DNA from: Streptomyces sp. NBC_00224
GTDB taxonomy: Bacteria; Actinomycetota; Actinomycetes; Streptomycetales; Streptomycetaceae
Direction: 5' to 3'
Length of the DNA stretch: 64,000 nt
NCBI RefSeq assembly: GCF_041435195.1
Contig: NZ_CP108106.1
Coordinates: 4,312,501 to 4,376,500, forward strand
Positions 32,900 to 41,900 of the stretch are shown in pieces (within the stretch, counting starts at the first letter, position 1; every line of letters begins with the position of its first letter). A program made the position numbers and the translations under genes. The notes below the pieces were generated by a model, which had not been told where the DNA came from, did not search any database, and worked only from the letters and a program-made list of their open reading frames with translations.

Positions 32900-35125
32900 A
32901 TGCTTGGATCGACTCACGGCACCCTCACGACCGACTTCCGCGCACGGGTGGTCGCCTGCGGCGAGCAGCCCCGGCCCGGCGCCGTCCACGGCACCGCCGC
33001 CGCCGAGGGCGATCTGGACGTCAGCGGCCGGCCACTGTACGCACCCGTACCCGACCTCGACCGGTTCTTCCGGCCCGAGTCGCTGGCCGTCGTCGGCGCC
33101 TCCGACGCCGAGGGGCGCCCCAACACGGGGATCACCCGCCAGCTGATCGCCTGGGCCGAGCGGGTGGGCGCCCGCGTCCACCCCGTGCACCCCACCCGCG
33201 ACTCCGTCTTCGGTCTGCCCTGCTCCGCGTCCGTCGCGGACCTGCCCGAACAGGTGGACCTGGCGGTGCTGCTCGTCGGTGACCCCCTTCCCCTCATCGA
33301 CGAACTGGCCGAGGGAAAGGTGAAGTTCGCGGTCGCCTTCGCTTCCGGCTTCGCCGAGACCGGCGAGGACGGCGCCGCCGCCCAGGAGCGGCTCGCCGCC
33401 GCCGTGCGGCGCTCGGGGGTGCGGCTGCTCGGCCCCAACACCAACCTCAACGCCTTCGAGCGCTTCCGGGACGACCTGGAGGGGCCCGCGATCGCCCTGA
33501 TCACCCAGTCCGGCCACCAGGGCCGCCCCCTGTTCGCCCTCCAGGAGCTGGGAATCCGCCTCTCCCACTGGGCGCCCACCGGCAACGAGGCCGACCTGGA
33601 GACCGCCGACTTCATCTCGTACTTCGCCGAGCGCCCCGAGGTCGGGGCCATCGCCTGCTATCTGGAGGGGCTCAAGGACGGGCGCTCCTTCCTGCTCGCC
33701 GCCGACCGGGCGGCGCGGGCGCGGGTGCCCGTGGTGGCGGTCAAGGTCGGCCGTACCGAGACCGGGGCGCGCACCGCCGCCTCCCACACCGGCAAGCTGA
33801 CCGGCGCGGACCAGGTGGTCGACGCGGCGATGCGGCAGTACGGCGTGATCCGCGTCGACGGGCTCGACGAGCTCCAGGACACCTCTGCCCTGCTGGCACG
33901 GGCCCGCCCGCCGGTGGCCGACGGGGTCGTCGTCTACTCGATCTCGGGCGGCACCGGCGCCCACTTCGCGGACCTGGCGACGGCGGCGGGGCTCACCCTG
34001 CCCACGCTCTCCGACGCCAAGCAGGCCGAGCTGCACGAGTGGATCCCGCCGTATCTGAACGTGGCCAACCCCGTGGACAACGGCGGCCACCCGGTCGGCG
34101 ACTGGCGCGGGCGGAAGATCATCGACGCGATCCTCGACGACCCCGCCGTCGGCGTCCTGATCTGCCCGATCACCGGGCCGTTCCCTCCCATGAGCGACAA
34201 GCTGGCGCGGGACCTGGTGGAGGCGGCGGAGCACACCGGCAAGCTGGTGTGCGTGGTGTGGGGGTCGCCGGTCGGCACCGAGGCCGCCTACCGCGAGACG
34301 CTGCTCGGCTCCTCCCGGGTCGCCACCTTCCGTACCTTCTCCAACTGCATAGGCGCCGTCCGCGCCTACCTCGCCCACCACCGGTTCACCTCCTCCTACC
34401 GCTCGCCCTTCGACGAGGCGCCGCGCGTGCCGTCGCCGTCGTTCCGCAAGGCCCAGGCGCTGATGCGGCCGGGCCGACAGCTGAGCGAGCACGCGGCGAA
34501 GCAGCTGCTGCGGGCGTACGGGATCCGGGTGCCGCGCGAGCAGCTGGTGACCAGCGCGGCCGCGGCCGTGCGGGCGGCGGGCCAGGTCGGCTACCCGGTG
34601 GTGATGAAGGCCTCGGGCACCCGACTCGCCCACAAGACCGAACTCGGCCTGGTCAAAGTCGGGTTGACCTCCGCGAGCCAGGTGCGGGACGCCTACCGCG
34701 AGCTCACCGACATCGCCCGGTACGAGGGCGTCGAGCTGGACGGCGTGCTGGTGTGCCAGATGGTCGCGCGGGGCGTGGAGATGGTCGTCGGCGTCACCCA
34801 CGACGCCCTGTTCGGGCCGACCGTGACCGTCGGCCTGGGCGGGGTCCTGGTGGAGGTCCTGGGCGACGCGGCCGTGCGCGTACCGCCGTTCGGCGAGGAG
34901 CAGGCCCGCGACATGCTCGGCGAGCTGCGCGGCCGGGCGCTCCTGGAGGGCGTACGGGGCGGGCCGCCGGTCGACGTGGACGCGCTGGTGGAGGTGGTGC
35001 TGCGGGTGCAGCGGATGGCCCTCGAACTCGGCGGCGAGCTCGCGGAGCTGGACATCAACCCGCTGATGGTGCTGGAGCGCGGACAGGGCGCGGTGGCGCT
35101 GGACGCGCTGGTGGTGTGCTCATGA
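32900..35125 (+). CDS. ADP-forming-type acyl-CoA synthetase (CoA-binding plus ATP-grasp)
   Basis: A 741-residue fusion of the alpha and beta parts of ADP-forming acetate--CoA ligases. It starts with an extra segment of about 50 residues, then a CoA-binding domain (PESLAVVGASDAEGRPNTG), succinyl-CoA-ligase-like flavodoxin domains with the candidate phospho-His in ASHTGKLTGADQ, and an ATP-grasp domain from about residue 530 (SEHAAKQLLRAYGIRVPREQ, VVMKASGTRLAHKTELGLVK). It would charge an acid with CoA using ATP, or act as a related acyl-CoA enzyme. I chose ATG 32900. It overlaps the crotonase gene by ATGA. Confidence 0.88.
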   Translation: MLGSTHGTLTTDFRARVVACGEQPRPGAVHGTAAAEGDLDVSGRPLYAPVPDLDRFFRPESLAVVGASDAEGRPNTGITRQLIAWAERVGARVHPVHPTRDSVFGLPCSASVADLPEQVDLAVLLVGDPLPLIDELAEGKVKFAVAFASGFAETGEDGAAAQERLAAAVRRSGVRLLGPNTNLNAFERFRDDLEGPAIALITQSGHQGRPLFALQELGIRLSHWAPTGNEADLETADFISYFAERPEVGAIACYLEGLKDGRSFLLAADRAARARVPVVAVKVGRTETGARTAASHTGKLTGADQVVDAAMRQYGVIRVDGLDELQDTSALLARARPPVADGVVVYSISGGTGAHFADLATAAGLTLPTLSDAKQAELHEWIPPYLNVANPVDNGGHPVGDWRGRKIIDAILDDPAVGVLICPITGPFPPMSDKLARDLVEAAEHTGKLVCVVWGSPVGTEAAYRETLLGSSRVATFRTFSNCIGAVRAYLAHHRFTSSYRSPFDEAPRVPSPSFRKAQALMRPGRQLSEHAAKQLLRAYGIRVPREQLVTSAAAAVRAAGQVGYPVVMKASGTRLAHKTELGLVKVGLTSASQVRDAYRELTDIARYEGVELDGVLVCQMVARGVEMVVGVTHDALFGPTVTVGLGGVLVEVLGDAAVRVPPFGEEQARDMLGELRGRALLEGVRGGPPVDVDALVEVVLRVQRMALELGGELAELDINPLMVLERGQGAVALDALVVCS

Positions 35126-35943
35126 GCACTGCCGCTTCAGGGGGACTCCGTCCCCCTGCGGAGACCGTACGCCACGCCACTGACAGCGGGGTCTCGTGGA
35201 TCACGCTCGACCGGCCCGAGGCCATGAACGCGGTGACCTGGGAGCAGCGGGAGCGGATCATCGCGCTCCTCGACGGGGCGAGCGCCGACCCGGCCGTACG
35301 GGCCGTCGTGATCACCGCGACCGGTAAGGGGTTCTGCGCGGGCGCCGACCTCAGGGGCGGGGCGGTGGCCGGTGAGCGGGTCGCCGGTGACGTGGCCCGC
35401 ACCATCCGCCTCGGCGCCCAGCGGCTCATCGCGGCCGTGCTGGACTGCGAGAAGCCGGTGATCGCCGCCGTCAACGGCACGGCGGCGGGCATCGGCGCGC
35501 ATCTGGCGTTCGCCTGCGACCTGGTGCTGGCCGCCGAGTCGGCCCGGTTCATCGAGGTGTTCGTACGGCGCGGGCTCGTCCCGGACGGCGGGGGCGCGTA
35601 TCTGCTGCCCCGGCTGGTGGGGCCGCAGCGCGCCAAGGAGCTGATGTTCTTCGGGGACGCGGTGGCGGCGGCGGACGCGGAGCGCCTGGGCCTGGTCAAC
35701 CGGGTGGTGCCGGACGGCGAACTGCCGACCGTGGCACGGGAGTGGGCGGAGCGCCTCGCGGCGGGCCCGACCCGCTCGCTCGCCCTCGCCAAGCAGCTGG
35801 TGAACGCGTCCCTGGACACCGACCGTACGGCCGCGTTCGCGGCGGAGGCGGCGGCCCAGGAGATCAACATGGCGACGCGGGACGCCCAGGAGGGCGTGGC
35901 GAGCTTCGTGGAGCGCAGGACGCCGAAGTACCGGGGGTTGTAG
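35122..35943 (+). CDS. Enoyl-CoA hydratase/isomerase (crotonase) family protein, copy 2
   Basis: A 273-residue crotonase coupled to the CoA ligase by an ATGA overlap. It has SWITLDRPEAMNAVTWEQRE, VVITATGKGFCAGADLRGG, the oxyanion region VIAAVNGTAAGIGAHLAFAC and VFVRRGLVPDGGGAYLLPRL. At the two usual glutamate sites it has His (GIGAHLAFACD) and Asp (LVPDGGG), a pattern closer to PaaG-like isomerases than to hydratases. It probably acts on the CoA thioester made by its operon partner. Confidence 0.88.
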   Translation: MSTAASGGLRPPAETVRHATDSGVSWITLDRPEAMNAVTWEQRERIIALLDGASADPAVRAVVITATGKGFCAGADLRGGAVAGERVAGDVARTIRLGAQRLIAAVLDCEKPVIAAVNGTAAGIGAHLAFACDLVLAAESARFIEVFVRRGLVPDGGGAYLLPRLVGPQRAKELMFFGDAVAAADAERLGLVNRVVPDGELPTVAREWAERLAAGPTRSLALAKQLVNASLDTDRTAAFAAEAAAQEINMATRDAQEGVASFVERRTPKYRGL

Positions 35944-35998
35944 GGGGTCGCAGGACAGGCTTGCGGGTCGGGTTTGCCGGTCCCTTGAGGGTTCCGAT

Positions 35999-36013
35999 CT
36001 GACGCTCCGTCAG
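35999..36013. promoter_or_regulatory. Operator copy 8, CTGACGCTCCGTCAG
   Basis: A perfect 6-3-6 palindrome with flanks AT and TT, 13 bases before the ATG of the flavin reductase gene. Confidence 0.8.
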
Positions 36014-36026
36014 TTTCAATGGGAGC

Positions 36027-36641
36027 ATGATGGGACACGAAGGGATGGCGGCGACCGTCGTCCGATACCTGCGGTCCGTCGGCGCGGCGGCCACGGCCCC
36101 CGCCGAACCCGTCGAGGCCCTGCCCAGGCCCGACTTACGGGCCGTACGGGACGACGAGCGGCTGCCCGTCGACCCCGCCGAGTTCCGCGGCGTACTCGGC
36201 CACTTCGCCACGGGCGTCACGGTCGTCACGGCCCGGGACGAGGCCGGCCCGACCGGCTTCGCCTGCCAGTCCTTCGCCTCCCTCTCCCTCGACCCTCCAC
36301 TGGTCGTCTTCATGGTGGGCCGTACGTCAACGACCTGGCCGCGCATCGCCCGCGCGGGCACGTTCTGCGTGAACATCCTGGGGGCCGAACAGGGGCCGCT
36401 GTGCCGGGCGTTCGCGGTGAGCGGCGCCGACAAGTTCGCGGGAGTTTCCTACGACCCGGCCCCCGTGACCGGCTCCCCGCGCCTCGACGGCGTACCGGCG
36501 TGGGTGGACTGCCGCATCCAGAACGTCCACACGGGCGGGGACCATCTGATCGTGGTGGGCCGGGTGGAGGCGCTCGGCGGAATGGCGGAGGGGGAGCCGC
36601 TGCTGTTCCACCGGGGGCGGTTCGGGCGGTTCAGCAGTTGA
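36027..36641 (+). CDS. Flavin reductase-like FMN protein (HsaB/HpaC type)
   Basis: A 204-residue protein with an N-terminal extension of about 45 residues before the flavin reductase domain (FRGVLGHFATGVTVVTARDE, TGFACQSFASLSLDPPLVVF). Such proteins supply reduced flavin to two-component monooxygenases, as HsaB does in steroid ring degradation. GGGAG precedes ATG 36027. The operator 13 bases upstream places it in the regulon. Its oxygenase partner is not obvious in the window; the FAD protein at 31479 belongs to a different, one-component type. Confidence 0.87.
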   Translation: MMGHEGMAATVVRYLRSVGAAATAPAEPVEALPRPDLRAVRDDERLPVDPAEFRGVLGHFATGVTVVTARDEAGPTGFACQSFASLSLDPPLVVFMVGRTSTTWPRIARAGTFCVNILGAEQGPLCRAFAVSGADKFAGVSYDPAPVTGSPRLDGVPAWVDCRIQNVHTGGDHLIVVGRVEALGGMAEGEPLLFHRGRFGRFSS

Positions 36642-36656
36642 CGGCGACGCCCGCGT

Positions 36657-37397
36657 TCACCAGGCCTGCTCGACGACCTCGCCGCCGCTGCGGGTCTCGA
36701 TCCGCAGCTTCCCCTTGTCCCCGTACGCCTCGTGGCGCCACGCGGCGAACACCTCCGCGATGCGGCGGCCTTCGTAGTCGCTGCCGCCGGACGGGATGAA
36801 GTTCACGGTCACGAGCGCCCTGACCGACTCGCCCTCCTGCCGGAGCCGGGCGGCCACCAGGAAGGGCCACATGCCGTCGTCGGCCTTGGTGAGGTGCTTG
36901 GCGTAGTAGTCGGTGAACTCCTGGGTCATGTCGAACCACCCGGCGGGCAGACAGGGCGGGGCAGTGCCTTCGGTGGGCGGCCCGGGGTCACCGGCGTCGT
37001 CGTCGGTGGTCTCGTCGGTGGGCGGGCCGGGGGTGCCGGTGTCCTCGTCGGTGGGCGGCTCGGCGCTGCCGGAGCCCTCGTCGGTGGTCTCGTCCGTGGG
37101 CGGCTCGGAGGAACCGGCACCGTCGTCGGTCGTCTCGTCGACGCCCGGACCCGACGTCTCGTCGGTCGTCTCGTCGACACCCGGGCCCGACGTCTCCTCC
37201 GACGTCTCGTCCACGCCCCCGCCCGACGACCCGTCCTCCGTCGTCTCGTCGGGCGGGCACGGCTGCTTCTCGGCGGCCAGTGACGTCGGCGACGAGGGCC
37301 GCCCCTCGCCCGCCGCGCTCCCCGCCTTCTCGGTCCCACATCCGGCCAGTACGGCGCAGAGCAGCCCCGCCACCGCCACGTTCCTCGACTTCATCAT
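36657..37397 (-). CDS. Lipoprotein with Thr/Asp/Glu/Pro repeats
   Basis: A 246-residue lipoprotein. The signal ends in the lipobox LLCAVLAGC. Residues about 55-150 are a low-complexity stalk of units such as VDETTDETSGPG and PPTDETTDEGSG. The last 90 residues (ending RSGGEVVEQAW) are a folded domain with WFDMTQEFTDYYAKHLTKAD. It should sit on the outer face of the membrane with the domain held off the surface by the stalk. GGAGGGGG precedes the ATG pair at 37397/37394. It is convergent with the flavin reductase gene with a 15-base gap. Function unknown. Confidence 0.75.
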   Translation of the reverse strand: MMKSRNVAVAGLLCAVLAGCGTEKAGSAAGEGRPSSPTSLAAEKQPCPPDETTEDGSSGGGVDETSEETSGPGVDETTDETSGPGVDETTDDGAGSSEPPTDETTDEGSGSAEPPTDEDTGTPGPPTDETTDDDAGDPGPPTEGTAPPCLPAGWFDMTQEFTDYYAKHLTKADDGMWPFLVAARLRQEGESVRALVTVNFIPSGGSDYEGRRIAEVFAAWRHEAYGDKGKLRIETRSGGEVVEQAW

Positions 37398-37423
37398 TTG
37401 GCCCCCTCCAAAGGAAGAGGGGA

Positions 37424-38764
37424 TCACGCCGCCGCGGGTTCCGCCAAAGGCGCGGTCCTGGCGCCGGTGCCGGGGCGCCGGATCACCAGGGCCATCAGCG
37501 CCGCCACGGCGCACAGCGCGCCCGAGCCGTACCAGACCATGTCGTACGAGCCGAAGGTGTCGCGCGCCAGGCCGCCGAGGAAGGCGACGACGGCCGCGCC
37601 GACCTGGTGGGAGGCGAGCACCCAGCCGAAGACGATGGCGCTGTCCTCGCCGTAGTGCTCCCGGCAGAGCGCGAGCGTCGGCGGGACGGTGGCGACCCAG
37701 TCCAGGCCGTAGAAGACGATGAAGAACAGCATCGGCGGGTGGATGGAGGGCGCGAGCAGCATCGGCAGGAAGAGGAGCGAGATGCCGCGCAGCGCGTAGT
37801 ACGTGGCGAGCAGGCGCCGGGATTCGAAGCGGTCGGTGAGCCAGCCGGAGAAGATCGTGCCGGCCACGTCGAAGACGCCGATGACGGCGAGCAGTCCGGC
37901 GGCGGCCGTGACGGGCATGCCGTGGTCGTGCGCGGCGGGCACGAAGTGCGTCTGGATGAGGCCGTTGGTGGACGCGCCGCAGATCGCGAAGGTGCCCGCG
38001 AGCAGCCAGAACGGTCCGGTGCGGACGGCCGAGACCAGCACCTTCAGCGCGCGGGCGGCCGCGCCGGGGACGGGCGCGGGCTTCTCGACGTACGTGTCCG
38101 AGCCGTACGGCGCGAGCCCCACGTCCGCCGGGTGGTCGCGCAGCAGCAGCCACACGAACGGCACCACCGCGAGGGCGGCGAGCGCGACGGTGACGGCGGC
38201 CGGGCGCCACCCGTGGTGCTCCACCAGCCACGAGAGGACCGGCAGGAAGATCAGCTGCCCGGAGGCGGACGCGGCGGTGAGGATGCCGGTGACCAGGCCG
38301 CGCCGGGCCGTGAACCACCGGTTGGTGACGGTCGCGGCGAACGCCAGCGCCATCGACCCGCTGCCGAGCCCCACGAGCAGCCCCCAGCAGAGCATCAGCT
38401 GCCAGGCGGAGTCCATGAAGACGGTGAGTCCGGCCCCGGACGCGATCACCGTCAGCGCGACGGCCACGACCCGGCGGATGCCGTACCGGTCCATCAGCGC
38501 GGCGGCGAAGGGCGCGGTGAGCCCGTACAGCGCGAGGTTCACCGAGACCGCCGCCCCGATCGTGCCGCGCGACCAGCCGAACTCGTCGTGCAGCGGCTCG
38601 ATGAGCAGCCCCGGCAGCGACCGGAAGGCGGCCGCGCCGATGATCGTCACGAAGGTGACGGCGGCGACGAACCAGGCGCGGTGGAAGCGGCGGGCGGGCC
38701 GGGGCCGCGGCGAGGGGACGGCCTGCTGCCCGCCCGGGGCGGCGGCATCGGTTGTCTGGGACAT
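37424..38764 (-). CDS. MFS transporter (monocarboxylate/oxalate-like)
   Basis: A 446-residue carrier with about 12 membrane helices; the first is WFVAAVTFVTIIGAAAFRSL. The loop 2-3 signature DRYGIRRVVAVAL and the second-half DRFESRRLLATYYA fit the major facilitator family, and the profile resembles OFA/monocarboxylate-type members. ATG 38764 has a weak ribosome-binding site; an upstream ATG at about 38815 is in frame and would fall inside the direct repeat 38801-38836. It lies between the lipoprotein and the CHAT module and is divergent from the latter. Confidence 0.85.
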   Translation of the reverse strand: MSQTTDAAAPGGQQAVPSPRPRPARRFHRAWFVAAVTFVTIIGAAAFRSLPGLLIEPLHDEFGWSRGTIGAAVSVNLALYGLTAPFAAALMDRYGIRRVVAVALTVIASGAGLTVFMDSAWQLMLCWGLLVGLGSGSMALAFAATVTNRWFTARRGLVTGILTAASASGQLIFLPVLSWLVEHHGWRPAAVTVALAALAVVPFVWLLLRDHPADVGLAPYGSDTYVEKPAPVPGAAARALKVLVSAVRTGPFWLLAGTFAICGASTNGLIQTHFVPAAHDHGMPVTAAAGLLAVIGVFDVAGTIFSGWLTDRFESRRLLATYYALRGISLLFLPMLLAPSIHPPMLFFIVFYGLDWVATVPPTLALCREHYGEDSAIVFGWVLASHQVGAAVVAFLGGLARDTFGSYDMVWYGSGALCAVAALMALVIRRPGTGARTAPLAEPAAA

Positions 38765-38800
38765 GCCGATAGCTTGGCGGGGCGGGTCTCTCCGTACGAG

Positions 38801-38836
38801 TGGCTGGATAGCCATGGTTCGCAGGGATCGGGCCAC
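38801..38836 (+). repeat. 36-bp direct repeat, left copy (DR1)
   Basis: Begins TGGCTGGATAG and ends CGCAGGGATCGGGCCAC; 32 of 36 bases match the copy at 43194-43229 in the same orientation. It lies between the start of the MFS gene and the CHAT gene. Confidence 0.75.
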
Positions 38837-38977
38837 GCGGAGGGTGAGGGATCCGGCCAGGTAACGGTCAGGGATCCGGCCACCGGGTTCGGGTCACGCG
38901 ACGAGGCCGGATTGTCTATCCTCGCACTCACACTGAGTGGCCGGGGACCCACTCGTGGTGATCATGGGGGGTGGGCC

Positions 38978-41900
38978 ATGACCGAGCCGCTTACCGAACG
39001 GCTGCTGGTGGACTTGCGGGACGACGGCCGGGTGCAGGTGTCGTCCTGGCCCGCCGCGGAGCACTCCCCCCGACCTGCCGGGGAGCCGGTCGAGCTGGTG
39101 TGGCCGCTGGACGAGCAGGAGATGGCGGACCTGCGGTGGTACCTGGAGCAGTATCTGCGGATGCCGTTCGGCGTGTACGAGCAGCGCGGGCCGCGGGTGG
39201 CGGAGCGGCTGCCCGAGTGGGGCGCCCGGATCTTCTCGGCGCTGTTCGCCACGGCCGAGGCCAAGCAGGCGTACACGGAGGCCCGGACGCGGGGCGGGCA
39301 GCTGGAGATCGTGCTGCGGTCGGGCTCCGCGGAGCGGCTGGGCCTGCCGTGGGAGCTGATGGCCGACCCGGCGCGCCCGGTCCCCATCGCCCTCGACCAG
39401 GTGGCGATCTCCCGCAGCCTCCAAACCGCCGACACACGGCATGTGTTCACCGTTCCGGGCTCGCGTCTGCGGGTGCTGATGGTGATCTCACGGCCGGACG
39501 GCGAGGCCGACGTCGGCTACCAGATGATCGCCCGGCCGCTGCTGCGCCGACTGGAGGCGGTGCGCGGGAGCGTGGATCTGGTGGTGCTGCGCCCGCCGAC
39601 CCTCAAACGCCTGGAGGAGGTGCTGACGCGGGCCCGCGAGGACGGCGAGCCGTTCCAGGTGGTGCACTTCGACGGCCACGGCGTCTTCGGCCGCCCACCG
39701 GCCTCCGGCGGCTGGGGCCCGATGATGTTCCAGCAGTCGGGCCCCCAGGGGATGCTGGCGTTCGAGAAGACCGGCGGCGGCAGCGATCTGGTGCCCGCGG
39801 GCCGGGTGGCGCAGGTCCTCGCCGGGGCGCAGGTGCCGGTGGCGGTCCTCAACGCCTGCCAGTCGGCCGTCGTCGGCTCCCAGGTCGAGGCGGCGGTGGC
39901 CACCCGGCTGATGCAGGAGGGCGTGGCCTCGGTGGTGGCCATGGCGTACAGCGTGTACGCGGTGGCCGCGGCCGAGTTCATGGCCGCCTTCTACGAGCGG
40001 CTGTTCGCCGGCGACCGCATGGCCGAGGCGGTCGCGGCGGGGCGCAGGCGCCTCGCCCTGAACGACGAACGGCCCTCCCTCAAAGGGATGCTGCCGCTGG
40101 ACGACTGGATGGTGCCGGTCTTCTACACCCGCAGCGAGGTGCGCTTCCCGGGGCTGCGCACCGAACGCGAGTCGGAGGAGTCGCTCGACGGCATCCTCGA
40201 CGCGATCCGCCGCCGCCCCGAGGGCGGCCAGGAGGCCGGACCGGGCCAGGAGCTCGCTCCGGAGGGCGAGTTCATCGGTCGCGACGCGCTGTTCTACCGG
40301 CTGGACGTCGCCGCCCGTCTGCAGCGCGTCGTGGTCCTGCACGGCCCCGGCGGGACCGGCAAGACTGAGCTGGCCAAGGCGTTCGGCCGCTGGTGCCGCG
40401 ACACGGGCGCGGTCGACCGGCCGGAGTGGGTGATCTGGCACTCCTTCGAGCCCGGCGTGGCCTCGTTCGGCCTCGACGGCGTCATCAACGCGATCGGGCG
40501 CCGCGTCTTCGGGGAGAAGTTCGACACGCAGTTCGTCCTCCTTGACGCCGCCCAGCGCCAGGAGGCGGTCGAGCGGGCCCTGAAGACCCGGCGCGTCCTG
40601 CTGCTGTGGGACAACTTCGAATCCGTACGGGCCATGCCGGACCCGGGGCAGGCGACCCCGCCGCTGCCGGAGCGGGAACAGGGCGAGATGCGCGCGTTCC
40701 TGTCCCGCCTGGCCCGTGACAGCCGCACCTCGGTCGTCATCACCAGCCGCTCCGACGAGGAGTGGCTGGGCGAGGGGATCCGCCGCATCCGGGTCGACGG
40801 CCTGGACACCGAGGAGGCCACCCAGTACGCCGAGCAGTTGCTCGCCCCGTACCCACACACGCGCAAGACCCGCGAGTCACGCGCGTTCGGCGAGGTGATG
40901 CAGTGGCTGGACGGCCATCCGCTGAGCATGCGGCTGGTGCTGCCGCATCTGGATACGACGAGCGCGCAGGATCTGCTGGACGGGTTGCGGGGCATCAGGG
41001 CGCTGCCCGGGCGCGGAGAGGGGGGCCGTACCACCTCGCTGGCCGCGAGCATCGCGTACTCGTTCGATCACCTGTCGGTGGGGGATCAGCGGGCCATGAC
41101 CGCGCTGAGTCTGTTGCACGGGGTGGCGGACGCGAATGTACTGGGGGCGTTCTCGCTCTCGCCGGAGGCGCCCGAGCAGTTCCGCGACCGCTCCGCTGCC
41201 ACATGGGGCGAACTGCTGGAACGGGCGTCGGCCCTGGGTCTCTTGTCGCCGGGCGTAGCCGGGACGTACCGGATCCATCCGGCGCTGCCGTCCTATCTCG
41301 CCGACCGCTGGAAGTCACAGGCGGACGAGGCGTACGACGACCAGCGCACAGCCTCCGTCCGCGCGCTGCTGGAGACCCATGCCGCCTTCTGTTCCTGGCT
41401 CAGCGAGCAACTGACCGGGGAACAGGCCCAGCTCGCCGTGGCGCTGATCGCCGCCCACCGAAGGATGTTGGGGAGCATGCTCGGCTCCGCCCTGGACCAG
41501 CGCATGTGGATGCACGCGCAGATCGTTGCCCAGCCGCTGGACGAATACTGGCACCTTCGGGGTTTGGACGAAGAGGCCCGCAGCTGGGCCCGGCGCATGC
41601 AGCTGGCCGTGGAGGGACCGGGTGGCCTCCCGCCCGGCCTTGATACCGCGGCAGGCGTCCTCTGGGCGTACGCCACCTGGGAACAGGCCAACCGGGAACT
41701 CGCGGCGGGGCAGGTCGACCAGGCCGAAAGCACCTACCGCTCGCACATCCAGGCCATGTTGGCGAGCCCCCAAAGCCCCGAGCGGAGCAAGCGCATCGCC
41801 ATCGGATACCACCAGCTCGGCCTGCTCGCTCAGTACCGCGGCCAACTGGGCGAGGCCGAGGAGTGGTACCGCAAGTCCCTCACCATCAAGGAAGAGCTCG

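Noticed and set aside
37280..38977. N-terminal extension of the CHAT protein by 566 codons
   Set aside because: It is antisense to the MFS and lipoprotein genes and has no protein-like composition; ATG 38978 has a ribosome-binding site and starts the domain pattern.
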